Shown here in pieces: positions 1 to 5,098 of a DNA stretch of 5,098 nt (position 1 is its first letter; each line of letters starts with the position of its first letter). The position numbers were made by a program, and so were the translations under genes. Location: positions 1 to 5,098 of the forward strand of contig JACMOJ010000536.1 in assembly GCA_014378085.1 (NCBI GenBank), written 5' to 3'. This DNA is from Burkholderiales bacterium (GTDB taxonomy: Bacteria; Pseudomonadota; Gammaproteobacteria; Burkholderiales; Usitatibacteraceae). The notes below the pieces were generated by a model. The model was not told where the DNA came from. It did no database searches and worked only from the letters and a program-made list of their open reading frames with translations.

Positions 1-1
1 C

Positions 2-418
2 ATGGACCCGGGCAAACTTGTCAATATCGCTGCAGGACTTATTGCGCGCGGGCACTCGCCCATGACTACCCTGGTCAAAGAAAGTTTTGAGGAGGCCGGC
101 ATCCCAAATGACCTCGCTAAACATGCCCGCGCTGCGGGCGCGGTACGTTGCAAGCGTGAGGTTGAAGAAGGATTGCATAACGAGGTTGTGTTTGTTCATG
201 ACCTCATCCTCCCCGATGCATTTGTACCGTCACCACAAGACGGGGAAGTTGAAAGTTTCGAGTGTGTGCCGATTGCCGACGTCCTCAAGCGACTCGAAAG
301 CCCGTCACAGTTCACCATCGATTCTGCGCTCGTGATTGTCGATTGCCTGTTACGTCGCGGCTACATCAACTCCGATCGCGAGGATTATCTCGACCTGATT
401 CACGCGATGCGGCCTTGA
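2..418 (+). CDS. Nudix hydrolase, DUF4743/thiamine-pyrophosphokinase-associated type (5'-truncated)
   Basis: The C-terminal 138 residues of a Nudix hydrolase are present, ending at TGA 416-418. The reading frame is open to the left edge, and the ATG at base 2 falls just before the Nudix box. It is therefore almost certainly an internal Met, and the true start lies outside the window. A Nudix box is visible at residues 12-34 of the visible part: G12, then KESFEEAGI at 26-34, keeping the metal-binding glutamates E27, E30 and E31. The usual first Glu is His18 and the usual Arg is Lys26. The downstream segment (KREVEEGL at 51-58, VFVHDLILP at 63-71, QDGEV at 79-83) matches what I recall of the Nudix branch related to eukaryotic thiamine-pyrophosphokinase-like Nudix proteins such as yeast YJR142W. 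The family hydrolyses nucleoside-diphosphate-linked compounds, possibly damaged thiamine diphosphates; the substrate here is unknown. The next gene follows after only 7 bp, so cotranscription with sbtA is likely. Confidence 0.85.
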   Translation: MDPGKLVNIAAGLIARGHSPMTTLVKESFEEAGIPNDLAKHARAAGAVRCKREVEEGLHNEVVFVHDLILPDAFVPSPQDGEVESFECVPIADVLKRLESPSQFTIDSALVIVDCLLRRGYINSDREDYLDLIHAMRP

Positions 419-425
419 GCGATAG

Positions 426-1361
426 ATGATGGATCCAGTCGTCCTATTTTTTGTGCTCGGCGTCGTCGCGCGTTTAGCCAAAAGTGATCTGCGCCTGCCC
501 GAGGCGCTGTATGAAACGCTCTCAATTTATTTGTTGCTCGCTATTGGCTTAAAGGGCGGCGTTGAGTTGGCCAAGCATCCCATTAGCACGGTGGCCCCGC
601 AGGCCATTGCGATTGTGGTGATGGGATTGCTGCTGCCGTTGCTTGCTTATCCAATCCTGCGGTTTCTTGGCCGACTCAACAACTTCGACGCAGCAGCCAT
701 TGCCGCGCACTACGGTTCGGTGTCGGTGGTAACGTTTGCGGTGGGGCTAGCCTTTGTCACCAAGCGTGGCGTCACCTACGAGGAATACATGCCACTGTTT
801 GTCGCGTTGCTAGAAGTTCCGGGCATTGTGGTGGGTATCCTGCTCGCTCGTCTACACACACTCAAGACGGTTCGTTGGGGGGAGCTTGCGCACGAGATCA
901 TGCTTGGCAAGTCGGTGGTGCTGCTGGTGGGCGGCCTCGGTATTGGCTGGCTGGCGGGTCCGCAGGGAATCGACCCAATGCGAGGACTGTTCTTCGACCT
1001 CTTCAAGGGCGTGCTCGCCTTGTTTTTGTTAGAGATGGGATTAGTCGCCGCGAGTCGTCTTGGTGACCTCAAGCGATCAGGGCCATTCCTCATCGGTTTT
1101 GGTATCCTCATCCCCGTCGTGTTTTCGTTTATTGGCGCGGGACTAGGTACATTGATAGGGCTGTCGTTAGGCGGCACCACATTGCTCGCAGTCCTTGCGG
1201 CGAGCGCGTCCTACATTGCGGCACCTGCCGCGATTCGTATCGCAATCCCAGAAGCCAACCCAAGTTTGTCGATTGGGGTCGCACTGGGCATTACCTTCCC
1301 ATTCAACCTCACGCTTGGAATACCGTTGTATTTCGAGATCGCCAAGATGTTGCACAAATGA
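426..1361 (+). CDS. sbtA: SbtA-type sodium-dependent bicarbonate permease (PF05982 family)
   Basis: A 311-residue polytopic inner-membrane protein, recognised as the SbtA/DUF897 family that imports bicarbonate with sodium. Ten hydrophobic segments can be drawn at about 3-16, 29-46, 56-80, 89-111, 118-143, 162-178, 184-209, 218-247, 251-272 and 280-305, which fits the family's 5+5 inverted repeat. Family motifs are YLLLAIGLKGG (35-45), YGSVSVVTF (96-104, fourth segment) and SASYIAAPAA (260-269) followed by IPEANPS (274-280) in the equivalent ninth segment. The last two are where the family binds bicarbonate and sodium. Cyanobacterial SbtA is about 370 residues. This one is shorter, with only about 20-25 residues linking the two halves (about 141-162). 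Two consecutive ATGs occur at 426 and 429. The second, giving MDPVVLFF, matches typical family N-termini as I recall them; a weak GAG (417-419) could serve either. The stop overlaps the sbtB start, so the pair is translationally coupled. Transport activity and ion specificity are inferred from family membership. Confidence 0.93.
   Translation: MMDPVVLFFVLGVVARLAKSDLRLPEALYETLSIYLLLAIGLKGGVELAKHPISTVAPQAIAIVVMGLLLPLLAYPILRFLGRLNNFDAAAIAAHYGSVSVVTFAVGLAFVTKRGVTYEEYMPLFVALLEVPGIVVGILLARLHTLKTVRWGELAHEIMLGKSVVLLVGGLGIGWLAGPQGIDPMRGLFFDLFKGVLALFLLEMGLVAASRLGDLKRSGPFLIGFGILIPVVFSFIGAGLGTLIGLSLGGTTLLAVLAASASYIAAPAAIRIAIPEANPSLSIGVALGITFPFNLTLGIPLYFEIAKMLHK
1358..1361 (+). other. ATGA start/stop overlap coupling sbtA to sbtB
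   Basis: The four bases ATGA hold both the sbtB ATG (1358-1360) and the sbtA TGA (1359-1361). No purine-rich ribosome-binding site is seen in the 12 bases upstream of the ATG. Termination-reinitiation would therefore tie SbtB production to SbtA, as expected for a transporter and its dedicated regulator. Confidence 0.8.
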
Positions 1362-1660
1362 ACACTTACCCGAAACGATTGCTGGTCATTATTGGTGAAG
1401 CAACACTCGAGAAGTTTCTCGTTCGCGACATTAAAAGCTTTGGTGCGCACGGCTACACCATTGCGGATGTGCGCGGTGGCGGCGAACACGGCACACGTGA
1501 CGCCGAATGGGAAGGCAGTCGATCAATTCGCATTGAAGTGGTTTGTGAAGAATCGGTGGCGGAGAAAATCACCGAGCATGTCATCGCCCACTACGCCAAA
1601 AATTTCTCACTGTCGTTGTACGTGTCAGACGTTGGCGTGATTCGTAAAGACAAGTACTAA
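1358..1660 (+). CDS. sbtB: SbtB-like PII-family regulator of the bicarbonate permease
   Basis: A 100-residue protein with the ferredoxin-like PII pattern: beta1 LLVIIGE (8-14), helix 1 about 15-30, beta2 GYTIADVRG (32-40), a T-loop at about 39-55 rich in Gly and charge (GGGEHGTRDAE), beta3 SIRIEVVC (56-63), helix 2 about 65-81, beta4 SLSLYVSDVGVI (84-95). The classical PII B-loop (TGxxGDGK) and uridylylated Tyr are absent, as in SbtB. Known SbtB proteins form trimers that bind cAMP, AMP, ADP or ATP between subunits and insert their T-loops into the cytoplasmic face of SbtA to control it. Arg47 in the T-loop may correspond to a nucleotide-contacting arginine (inference). The chain stops at KDKY and lacks the C-terminal Cys-containing R-loop (CGPxGC) of many cyanobacterial SbtBs, so redox-linked nucleotide hydrolysis of that type is unlikely. 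The ATG overlaps the sbtA TGA and has no good Shine-Dalgarno sequence of its own, pointing to reinitiation after sbtA. Identity rests strongly on the gene pairing. Confidence 0.88.
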   Translation: MNTYPKRLLVIIGEATLEKFLVRDIKSFGAHGYTIADVRGGGEHGTRDAEWEGSRSIRIEVVCEESVAEKITEHVIAHYAKNFSLSLYVSDVGVIRKDKY

Positions 1661-1684
1661 ATCAACCGCCACTAGTCACACGCT

Positions 1685-2560
1685 CTGAGTACCACCGTTC
1701 TCCTGCTTGTCATCACCGCAGCGTTGTTACATGCGAGTTGGAACTACGTCCTGAAGCGCTCTGGTGGCGGGCTTGGCATTCTCGCTCTCTCCGCCTCAAC
1801 TGCAGGGACATTACTGACGCCGATTGCGCTCTACCTGATGTGGCAGGGTTTTAGTTTTACCTGGCCGATGGTGGGGATGGTGGTGGGTTCGGGCATCATC
1901 CATATTGGTTATTTTTTGTTGCTTGATCGCGCTTATCGGTCAGGGGGCGACCTTTCCGTTGTGTACCCGCTCGCTCGGGCCACCGGCCCGCTCCTCACCA
2001 TCATCGCCGCAACAATGCTTTTCGGTGAACGCATGACGCCCGTTGCGCTGGCCGGCGCGGTGCTGATTGGTGTCTCTGCACTGGTTCTCACCGGTGACCC
2101 GCGTAAACTCCTTGCCCGCAACCAAGACACCGGTGCTCGTTCAGGTGCCAGCTTCGCGCTTCTGTGCGGCGGCGTGATTGCCGCCTATACCGTGTGGGAC
2201 AAACAGGCGGTCGCTATTTTTCTCATCCCGCCGATCATTTTTGATTGGGCGGCGAACGTCGTACGTATTGCGGTGCTGGTGCCGTATACACGCCGCTTTG
2301 AGCCCAATGCCATGTCACGCGCATGGCAACAACACAAATGGTCGGTGCTCGCCATCGGCGTCATGAGCCCGCTTTCCTACATTTTGGTGTTGACAGCGAT
2401 GGTCAATACACCCGTCAGTTACGTCGCCCCCGCGCGCGAAATCTCGATCCTGTTTGCGGCGCTACTTGGCGCGCACATGCTCAAAGAGGGTGACGCAACT
2501 CGCCGCACCATCGCGGCCATCGGTATGGTGCTGGGTGTGTCCGCGTTGGCGGTGGGCTAG
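1685..2560 (+). CDS. EamA-family DMT transporter, probable CTG start
   Basis: An inner-membrane permease of the drug/metabolite transporter superfamily, about 291 residues if read from CTG 1685, with ten predicted helices in two EamA repeats. Repeat 1 includes LLHASWNYVLKRSG (14-27), DLSVVYPLARATGPLL (89-104) and LFGERMTPV (112-120). Repeat 2 includes PVSYVAPAREISILFAALLG (243-262) and the matching closing helix. Substrate is unknown; metabolite or amino-acid export is the commonest role of the superfamily, and related proteins have been annotated as phosphonate-associated. The frame is open back to a TAG at 1673-1675. Between that stop and the first TTG (1724) there is no ATG or GTG, and starting at TTG would remove most of helix 1. 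The upstream residues STTVLLLVITAAL fit the family N-terminus very well, so CTG 1685 is the best start, 24 bp after sbtB. No convincing Shine-Dalgarno sequence is visible. The gene is probably the last of the operon, since the next gene is convergent. Confidence 0.85.
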   Translation: MSTTVLLLVITAALLHASWNYVLKRSGGGLGILALSASTAGTLLTPIALYLMWQGFSFTWPMVGMVVGSGIIHIGYFLLLDRAYRSGGDLSVVYPLARATGPLLTIIAATMLFGERMTPVALAGAVLIGVSALVLTGDPRKLLARNQDTGARSGASFALLCGGVIAAYTVWDKQAVAIFLIPPIIFDWAANVVRIAVLVPYTRRFEPNAMSRAWQQHKWSVLAIGVMSPLSYILVLTAMVNTPVSYVAPAREISILFAALLGAHMLKEGDATRRTIAAIGMVLGVSALAVG

Positions 2561-2666
2561 GCCGATTCATTTGGACGGCTTCTCGTCATTCGGAAAATGC
2601 GTAAACCCTAATACTGGCGGGCATCTTCAGGCAATACTGCCCCAAAACACCCGTCAATAGGCGTGT
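2561..2666. other. Convergent intergenic spacer
   Basis: About 106 bp separate the EamA stop from the ligase stop. Besides the hairpin at the right end, it holds a weak 5-bp inverted repeat, GGGCA (2619-2623) with TGCCC (2638-2642), with a 14-base loop and no T-run. It also holds a short direct repeat AATACTG (around 2610 and 2634). No open frame or RNA gene is evident. Confidence 0.5.
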
Positions 2667-2668
2667 TT
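2645..2668. terminator. Possible bidirectional terminator hairpin between convergent genes
   Basis: AAACAC (2645-2650) pairs with GTGTTT (2663-2668). The stem extends by two C-G pairs (2651-2652 with 2660-2661, base 2662 bulged) around a 7-base loop. Read on the minus strand the 3' arm ends in TTTT, and read on the plus strand it runs into TTTAGCTTATTAATTCTT. The hairpin overlaps the last bases of the ligase stop codon. The stem is short and imperfect and the T-tracts are weak, so this is tentative, but the position between converging operons is right. Confidence 0.4.
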
Positions 2669-4682
2669 AGCTTATTAATTCTTCACGCATTGCAAAGTGC
2701 GCTAACGCCTCTGGGTTGGCGAGCGCCTCGCGATTTTTTACCGCAACGCCGTGCACCACATTGCGCACCGCAAGCTCAACGATCTTGCCGGACTTGGTGC
2801 GCGGAATATCTGGTACCGCCAGAATTTTTGCCGGCACGTGGCGCGTGGTGGTGTTCTCGCGAATCACTTCCTTGATACGCTTTTCTAGTTCTGGGCTCAG
2901 CGCGTGGCCATCGGCGAGTCGTACGAACAACACTACCCTGACGTCACCGGGTTTTTCCGGTGGCCAGTCTTGGCCGATCACAACCGACTCGAGCACCTCA
3001 TCCAGCCTCTCAACTTGCCGGTAAATTTCCGCAGTACCGATCCGCACGCCGCCGGGATTAAGCACCGCATCCGAGCGACCGTAAATAATCATCCCACCGC
3101 GCTCGGTAATCTCGACATAGTCGCCGTGCGTCCATACGTTCGGAAAATGCTCGAAGTAAGCGCTCCGGTACCGGCTGCCGTCGGGGTCGTTCCAAAATCC
3201 AATCGGCATCGAGGGGAAAGGTTTGGTGCATACCAGTTCACCCTTTTCGCCTCTGATGGGTCGGCCCTCGTCATCCCAAGCATCGACTGCCATGCCAAGC
3301 ATCCGGGTCTGAATCTCACCGCTGTAGACGGGCAGGACCGGCACGCCACCGACAAAACAGCCAATGATGTCAGTGCCACCGGAGATCGACGACAAACAAA
3401 CATCACGCTTGATGTTGTCGTAGATATATTGAAAGCCCTCCGGCGACAGTGGCGAGCCAGTCGACATCACCGAGCGCAGCTGACACAGCTTGTGCGTCTT
3501 GCCGGGATTGACTTTGATTTTTGCCAGCGATTCGTAAAACTTTGCCCCTGCGCCGAAGTGCGTCACGTCGTCCGCCGCGACATAGTCAAACAAAATATTG
3601 CCGCGGCCTAAAAACGGAGAGCCATCAAACAACACCAATGTGGCATTTGCAGACAGGGCGGAAACCAGCCAGTTCCACATCATCCAACCGCAGGTAGTAA
3701 AGAAAAATACCTTGTCGCCCGGCTTCACGTCGCATTGCAGGATGTGCTCTTCAAGATGTTTCAACAGCGTGCCGCCAACGCCATGCACGATGCATTTCGG
3801 CACACCGGTGGTGCCACTCGAATACATGATGTACAGCGGGTCGTTGAAGCCGACACGCACATAGCTGAGCGGCGCGGCTTGGAACGCCGCGATGAAGTCG
3901 CCCATCGATACTGCCTTCGGCACTGCCGAGACATCCATGACCGCCATCTCGGACTGCGTATCGTGCAGATAGGGCACGATGACGACACGCTTGACGGTCG
4001 GCAGCTGCGCCACACACTCAGCGATACGATCTAGCGTCGGCACTGCCTTGCCGTTATACAAATACCCATCGCAGGCAATCAAGAGCGTCGGCTCCACCTG
4101 GCCGAAACGATCAACAACGCCTTGCACGCCGAAGTCAGGCGAGCACGATGTCCACACCGCACCTAAGCTCGTCGCCGCCAGCATCGCGATTACCGTTTCG
4201 GGCATATTTGGCATGAACGCGGCCACGCGGTCGCCGCGCTTCACACCCATCGCACGCATGGCTTGCTGCCAACGCGAGACCTGTTCATCTAGCTCTCGAT
4301 AAGTGACGCGCTTACGCAACTTATCTTCGCCCCAAAAAATCATTGCGTCGCAATCCGCGCGTGATTGGAATTGACGCGCAATCAGGTTTTCGGCGAAATT
4401 GATTTTCGCTTTGGGGAAAAACTTAGCGCCCAGCATTTGATTTTCATTTCGCAAAATATCCGCGCCCGCAGCCACACCCCGGTCACCAATCACACCACAG
4501 TAGTCCCACACAGCAGACCAAAAGTGTTGCGGATTGCGCACGCTCCATTCGTAGAGTTCGTGGTAGCCCGACAATTGCAAGTGATAGGCGTCGTTCACCG
4601 CGTGCGTAAACGCCGTGACGTTTGCATTGGCAATGCGTTCCGGTGATGGTGTCCAGAGCGGCAATTGGGTAGTTGACATCAT
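2667..4682 (-). CDS. aacS: Acetoacetate-CoA ligase (acetoacetyl-CoA synthetase)
   Basis: A 671-residue cytosolic ANL-superfamily enzyme that activates acetoacetate with ATP and CoA to acetoacetyl-CoA, AMP and PPi. It feeds ketone bodies or leucine-derived acetoacetate into central metabolism or polyhydroxybutyrate. The N-terminal cap has FWSAVWDYCGV (54-64) and FFPKAKINFAENL (88-100), typical of this family. The adenylation core follows: P-loop YSSGTTGVPK (287-296), CGWMMWNW (331-338), STGSPLSPEGF (407-417), SGGTD (434-438), THGDY with Asp521 (518-522) and the hinge GRSDAVLNPGG (535-545). The mobile C-terminal domain carries PRTKSGK with the catalytic, acylation-regulated Lys633. All key motifs are present and the length is normal (about 650-670). 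Two tandem ATGs occur at 4682 and 4679 (minus strand). A GGA about five bases upstream favours this start over an Arg/Lys-rich extension to 4772, which would overlap pcp. The gene lies 19 bp after pcp with no room for a usual promoter, suggesting cotranscription. Acetoacetate preference over acetate is inferred from the family-specific N-terminus. Confidence 0.95.
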   Translation of the reverse strand: MMSTTQLPLWTPSPERIANANVTAFTHAVNDAYHLQLSGYHELYEWSVRNPQHFWSAVWDYCGVIGDRGVAAGADILRNENQMLGAKFFPKAKINFAENLIARQFQSRADCDAMIFWGEDKLRKRVTYRELDEQVSRWQQAMRAMGVKRGDRVAAFMPNMPETVIAMLAATSLGAVWTSCSPDFGVQGVVDRFGQVEPTLLIACDGYLYNGKAVPTLDRIAECVAQLPTVKRVVIVPYLHDTQSEMAVMDVSAVPKAVSMGDFIAAFQAAPLSYVRVGFNDPLYIMYSSGTTGVPKCIVHGVGGTLLKHLEEHILQCDVKPGDKVFFFTTCGWMMWNWLVSALSANATLVLFDGSPFLGRGNILFDYVAADDVTHFGAGAKFYESLAKIKVNPGKTHKLCQLRSVMSTGSPLSPEGFQYIYDNIKRDVCLSSISGGTDIIGCFVGGVPVLPVYSGEIQTRMLGMAVDAWDDEGRPIRGEKGELVCTKPFPSMPIGFWNDPDGSRYRSAYFEHFPNVWTHGDYVEITERGGMIIYGRSDAVLNPGGVRIGTAEIYRQVERLDEVLESVVIGQDWPPEKPGDVRVVLFVRLADGHALSPELEKRIKEVIRENTTTRHVPAKILAVPDIPRTKSGKIVELAVRNVVHGVAVKNREALANPEALAHFAMREELIS

Positions 4683-4701
4683 TTGGATCCGGTTTGTTAA
4701 G

Positions 4702-5098
4702 CTAGTGCGTCGTGCCGCCAACCAGCTTGCGGTCGCGTTTCGTTTTGAGCGCCGTCGCGATGGCCGCCTCAATGCCTGCGGTCATCACCTCAAGGGTCAT
4801 CGACGCGGTCGCGGGGCGATCTGTCACCTGGCTGGGAAGATACGGTACGTGGATAAATCCGGCACGCGTCGCACTATTTGAGCGCGCCAAATGGTGCAAA
4901 TAGTGCAATACGCCGTACATCAAATGGTTGCAAACGAACGTCCCCGCGCTGTTCGAAACTTCCGCCGGAATGCCGCGCTTACGCATCGCCGCAACCATCG
5001 ACTTGATCGGAAGTGTCGCGAAATATGCGGCAGGCCCGTCTTTCGCGATAATTTCATCAGTCGGCTGATGCCCCGCATTGTCGGCGATGCGCGCATCG
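4702..5098 (-). CDS. pcp: Pyroglutamyl-peptidase I (N-terminus beyond window)
   Basis: The last 131 codons of a cysteine peptidase of family C15, which removes N-terminal pyroglutamate from peptides in the cytoplasm. The frame runs from the right edge (first full codon at 5097-5095, beginning DARIADNAGHQP) to TAG 4704-4702. The internal Met at 4998 is not the start. The nucleophile Cys lies in SNSAGTFVCNH (codon 4932-4930) and the catalytic His in GFIHVPYLP (codon 4851-4849). The third catalytic residue, a Glu near position 81 in the family, falls outside the window. About 88 residues are missing if the total is the usual 215-220. Other family marks are DARI...N near the visible start, LPIKSM just before the Cys region, and a closing helix ending VGGTTH. 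It is upstream of, and probably cotranscribed with, the acetoacetate-CoA ligase. No direct metabolic link between the two is obvious. Confidence 0.95.
   Translation of the reverse strand, partial: DARIADNAGHQPTDEIIAKDGPAAYFATLPIKSMVAAMRKRGIPAEVSNSAGTFVCNHLMYGVLHYLHHLARSNSATRAGFIHVPYLPSQVTDRPATASMTLEVMTAGIEAAIATALKTKRDRKLVGGTTH

Noticed and set aside
2..4. ATG at base 2 as the true start of the Nudix gene
   Set aside because: It would begin only ten residues before the Nudix box and remove the front of the fold, and the frame has no stop to its left within the window.
776..1180. Minus-strand open frame of 134 codons inside sbtA
   Set aside because: It is antisense to a motif-complete membrane protein gene, and its translation is a low-complexity Pro/Ser/Arg-rich shadow with no family resemblance.
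2619..2642. GGGCA/TGCCC inverted repeat as a terminator
   Set aside because: It is only five base pairs with a 14-base loop and has no T-run on either strand.
2904..3611. Long plus-strand open frame of 235 codons opposite the acetoacetate-CoA ligase
   Set aside because: It lies wholly antisense to a gene with all its family motifs intact, shows no recognisable domain, and has the composition expected of a shadow frame in GC-rich coding DNA.
4680..4772. Longer start for the acetoacetate-CoA ligase, adding 30 residues
   Set aside because: The added segment is Arg/Lys-rich and overlaps pcp coding sequence, while the tandem ATGs at 4682/4679 begin exactly where family similarity starts.
4702..4998. 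Taking the Met at 4998 as the start of a 98-residue protein
   Set aside because: The frame stays open to the window edge, and the residues upstream (DARI...LPIKS) are conserved pyroglutamyl-peptidase sequence, so this Met is internal.
1..5098. CRISPR array, insertion sequence, tRNA or phage remnants
   Set aside because: No regularly spaced repeats, terminal inverted repeats, transposase motifs or cloverleaf-like segments were seen. Nearly all bases are explained by ordinary coding genes.

Overview
The window is a gene-dense, chromosome-like stretch of about 5.1 kb with moderately high GC. The protein set (acetoacetyl-CoA synthetase, pyroglutamyl-peptidase I, an EamA/DMT transporter, a DUF4743-type Nudix hydrolase) suggests a proteobacterium, probably beta or gamma. 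That placement is an inference from protein flavour; no rRNA or other phylogenetic marker is present. I see no tRNA, rRNA, IS element, CRISPR array, origin or prophage sequence.

Left half, plus strand (1-2560): four tightly packed genes read like one operon. They are the 3' end of a Nudix hydrolase, a 10-helix SbtA-type sodium/bicarbonate permease, a small PII-like SbtB protein whose ATG overlaps the sbtA stop (ATGA), and an EamA-family DMT transporter. The transporter has no in-frame ATG or GTG at its N-terminus and probably starts at a CTG. All the gaps are short (7 bp, a 4-bp overlap, 24 bp), so any promoter for the unit lies left of the window.

Centre (2561-2666): a short convergent intergenic region. 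It carries an imperfect hairpin at its right edge that may act as a shared terminator.

Right half, minus strand (2667-5098): pcp (pyroglutamyl-peptidase I, N-terminus beyond the right edge) is followed after 19 bp by an acetoacetate-CoA ligase gene. The two are probably cotranscribed toward the centre.

Functionally, sbtA-sbtB is a bicarbonate uptake module: a permease with a nucleotide-sensing PII-like regulator that is expected to gate it. This pair is best known from cyanobacterial carbon-concentrating mechanisms. Here it sits in what looks like a heterotroph, so it more plausibly feeds anaplerotic carboxylases or pH and inorganic-carbon homeostasis (inference). Both proteins look stripped down relative to the cyanobacterial forms: a short inter-repeat loop in SbtA and no C-terminal cysteine loop in SbtB. 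The minus-strand genes serve peptide trimming and acetoacetate/ketone-body activation, with no obvious functional link to the bicarbonate module. I found no clear evidence of an entirely new system; the sbtAB module is the most interesting element.
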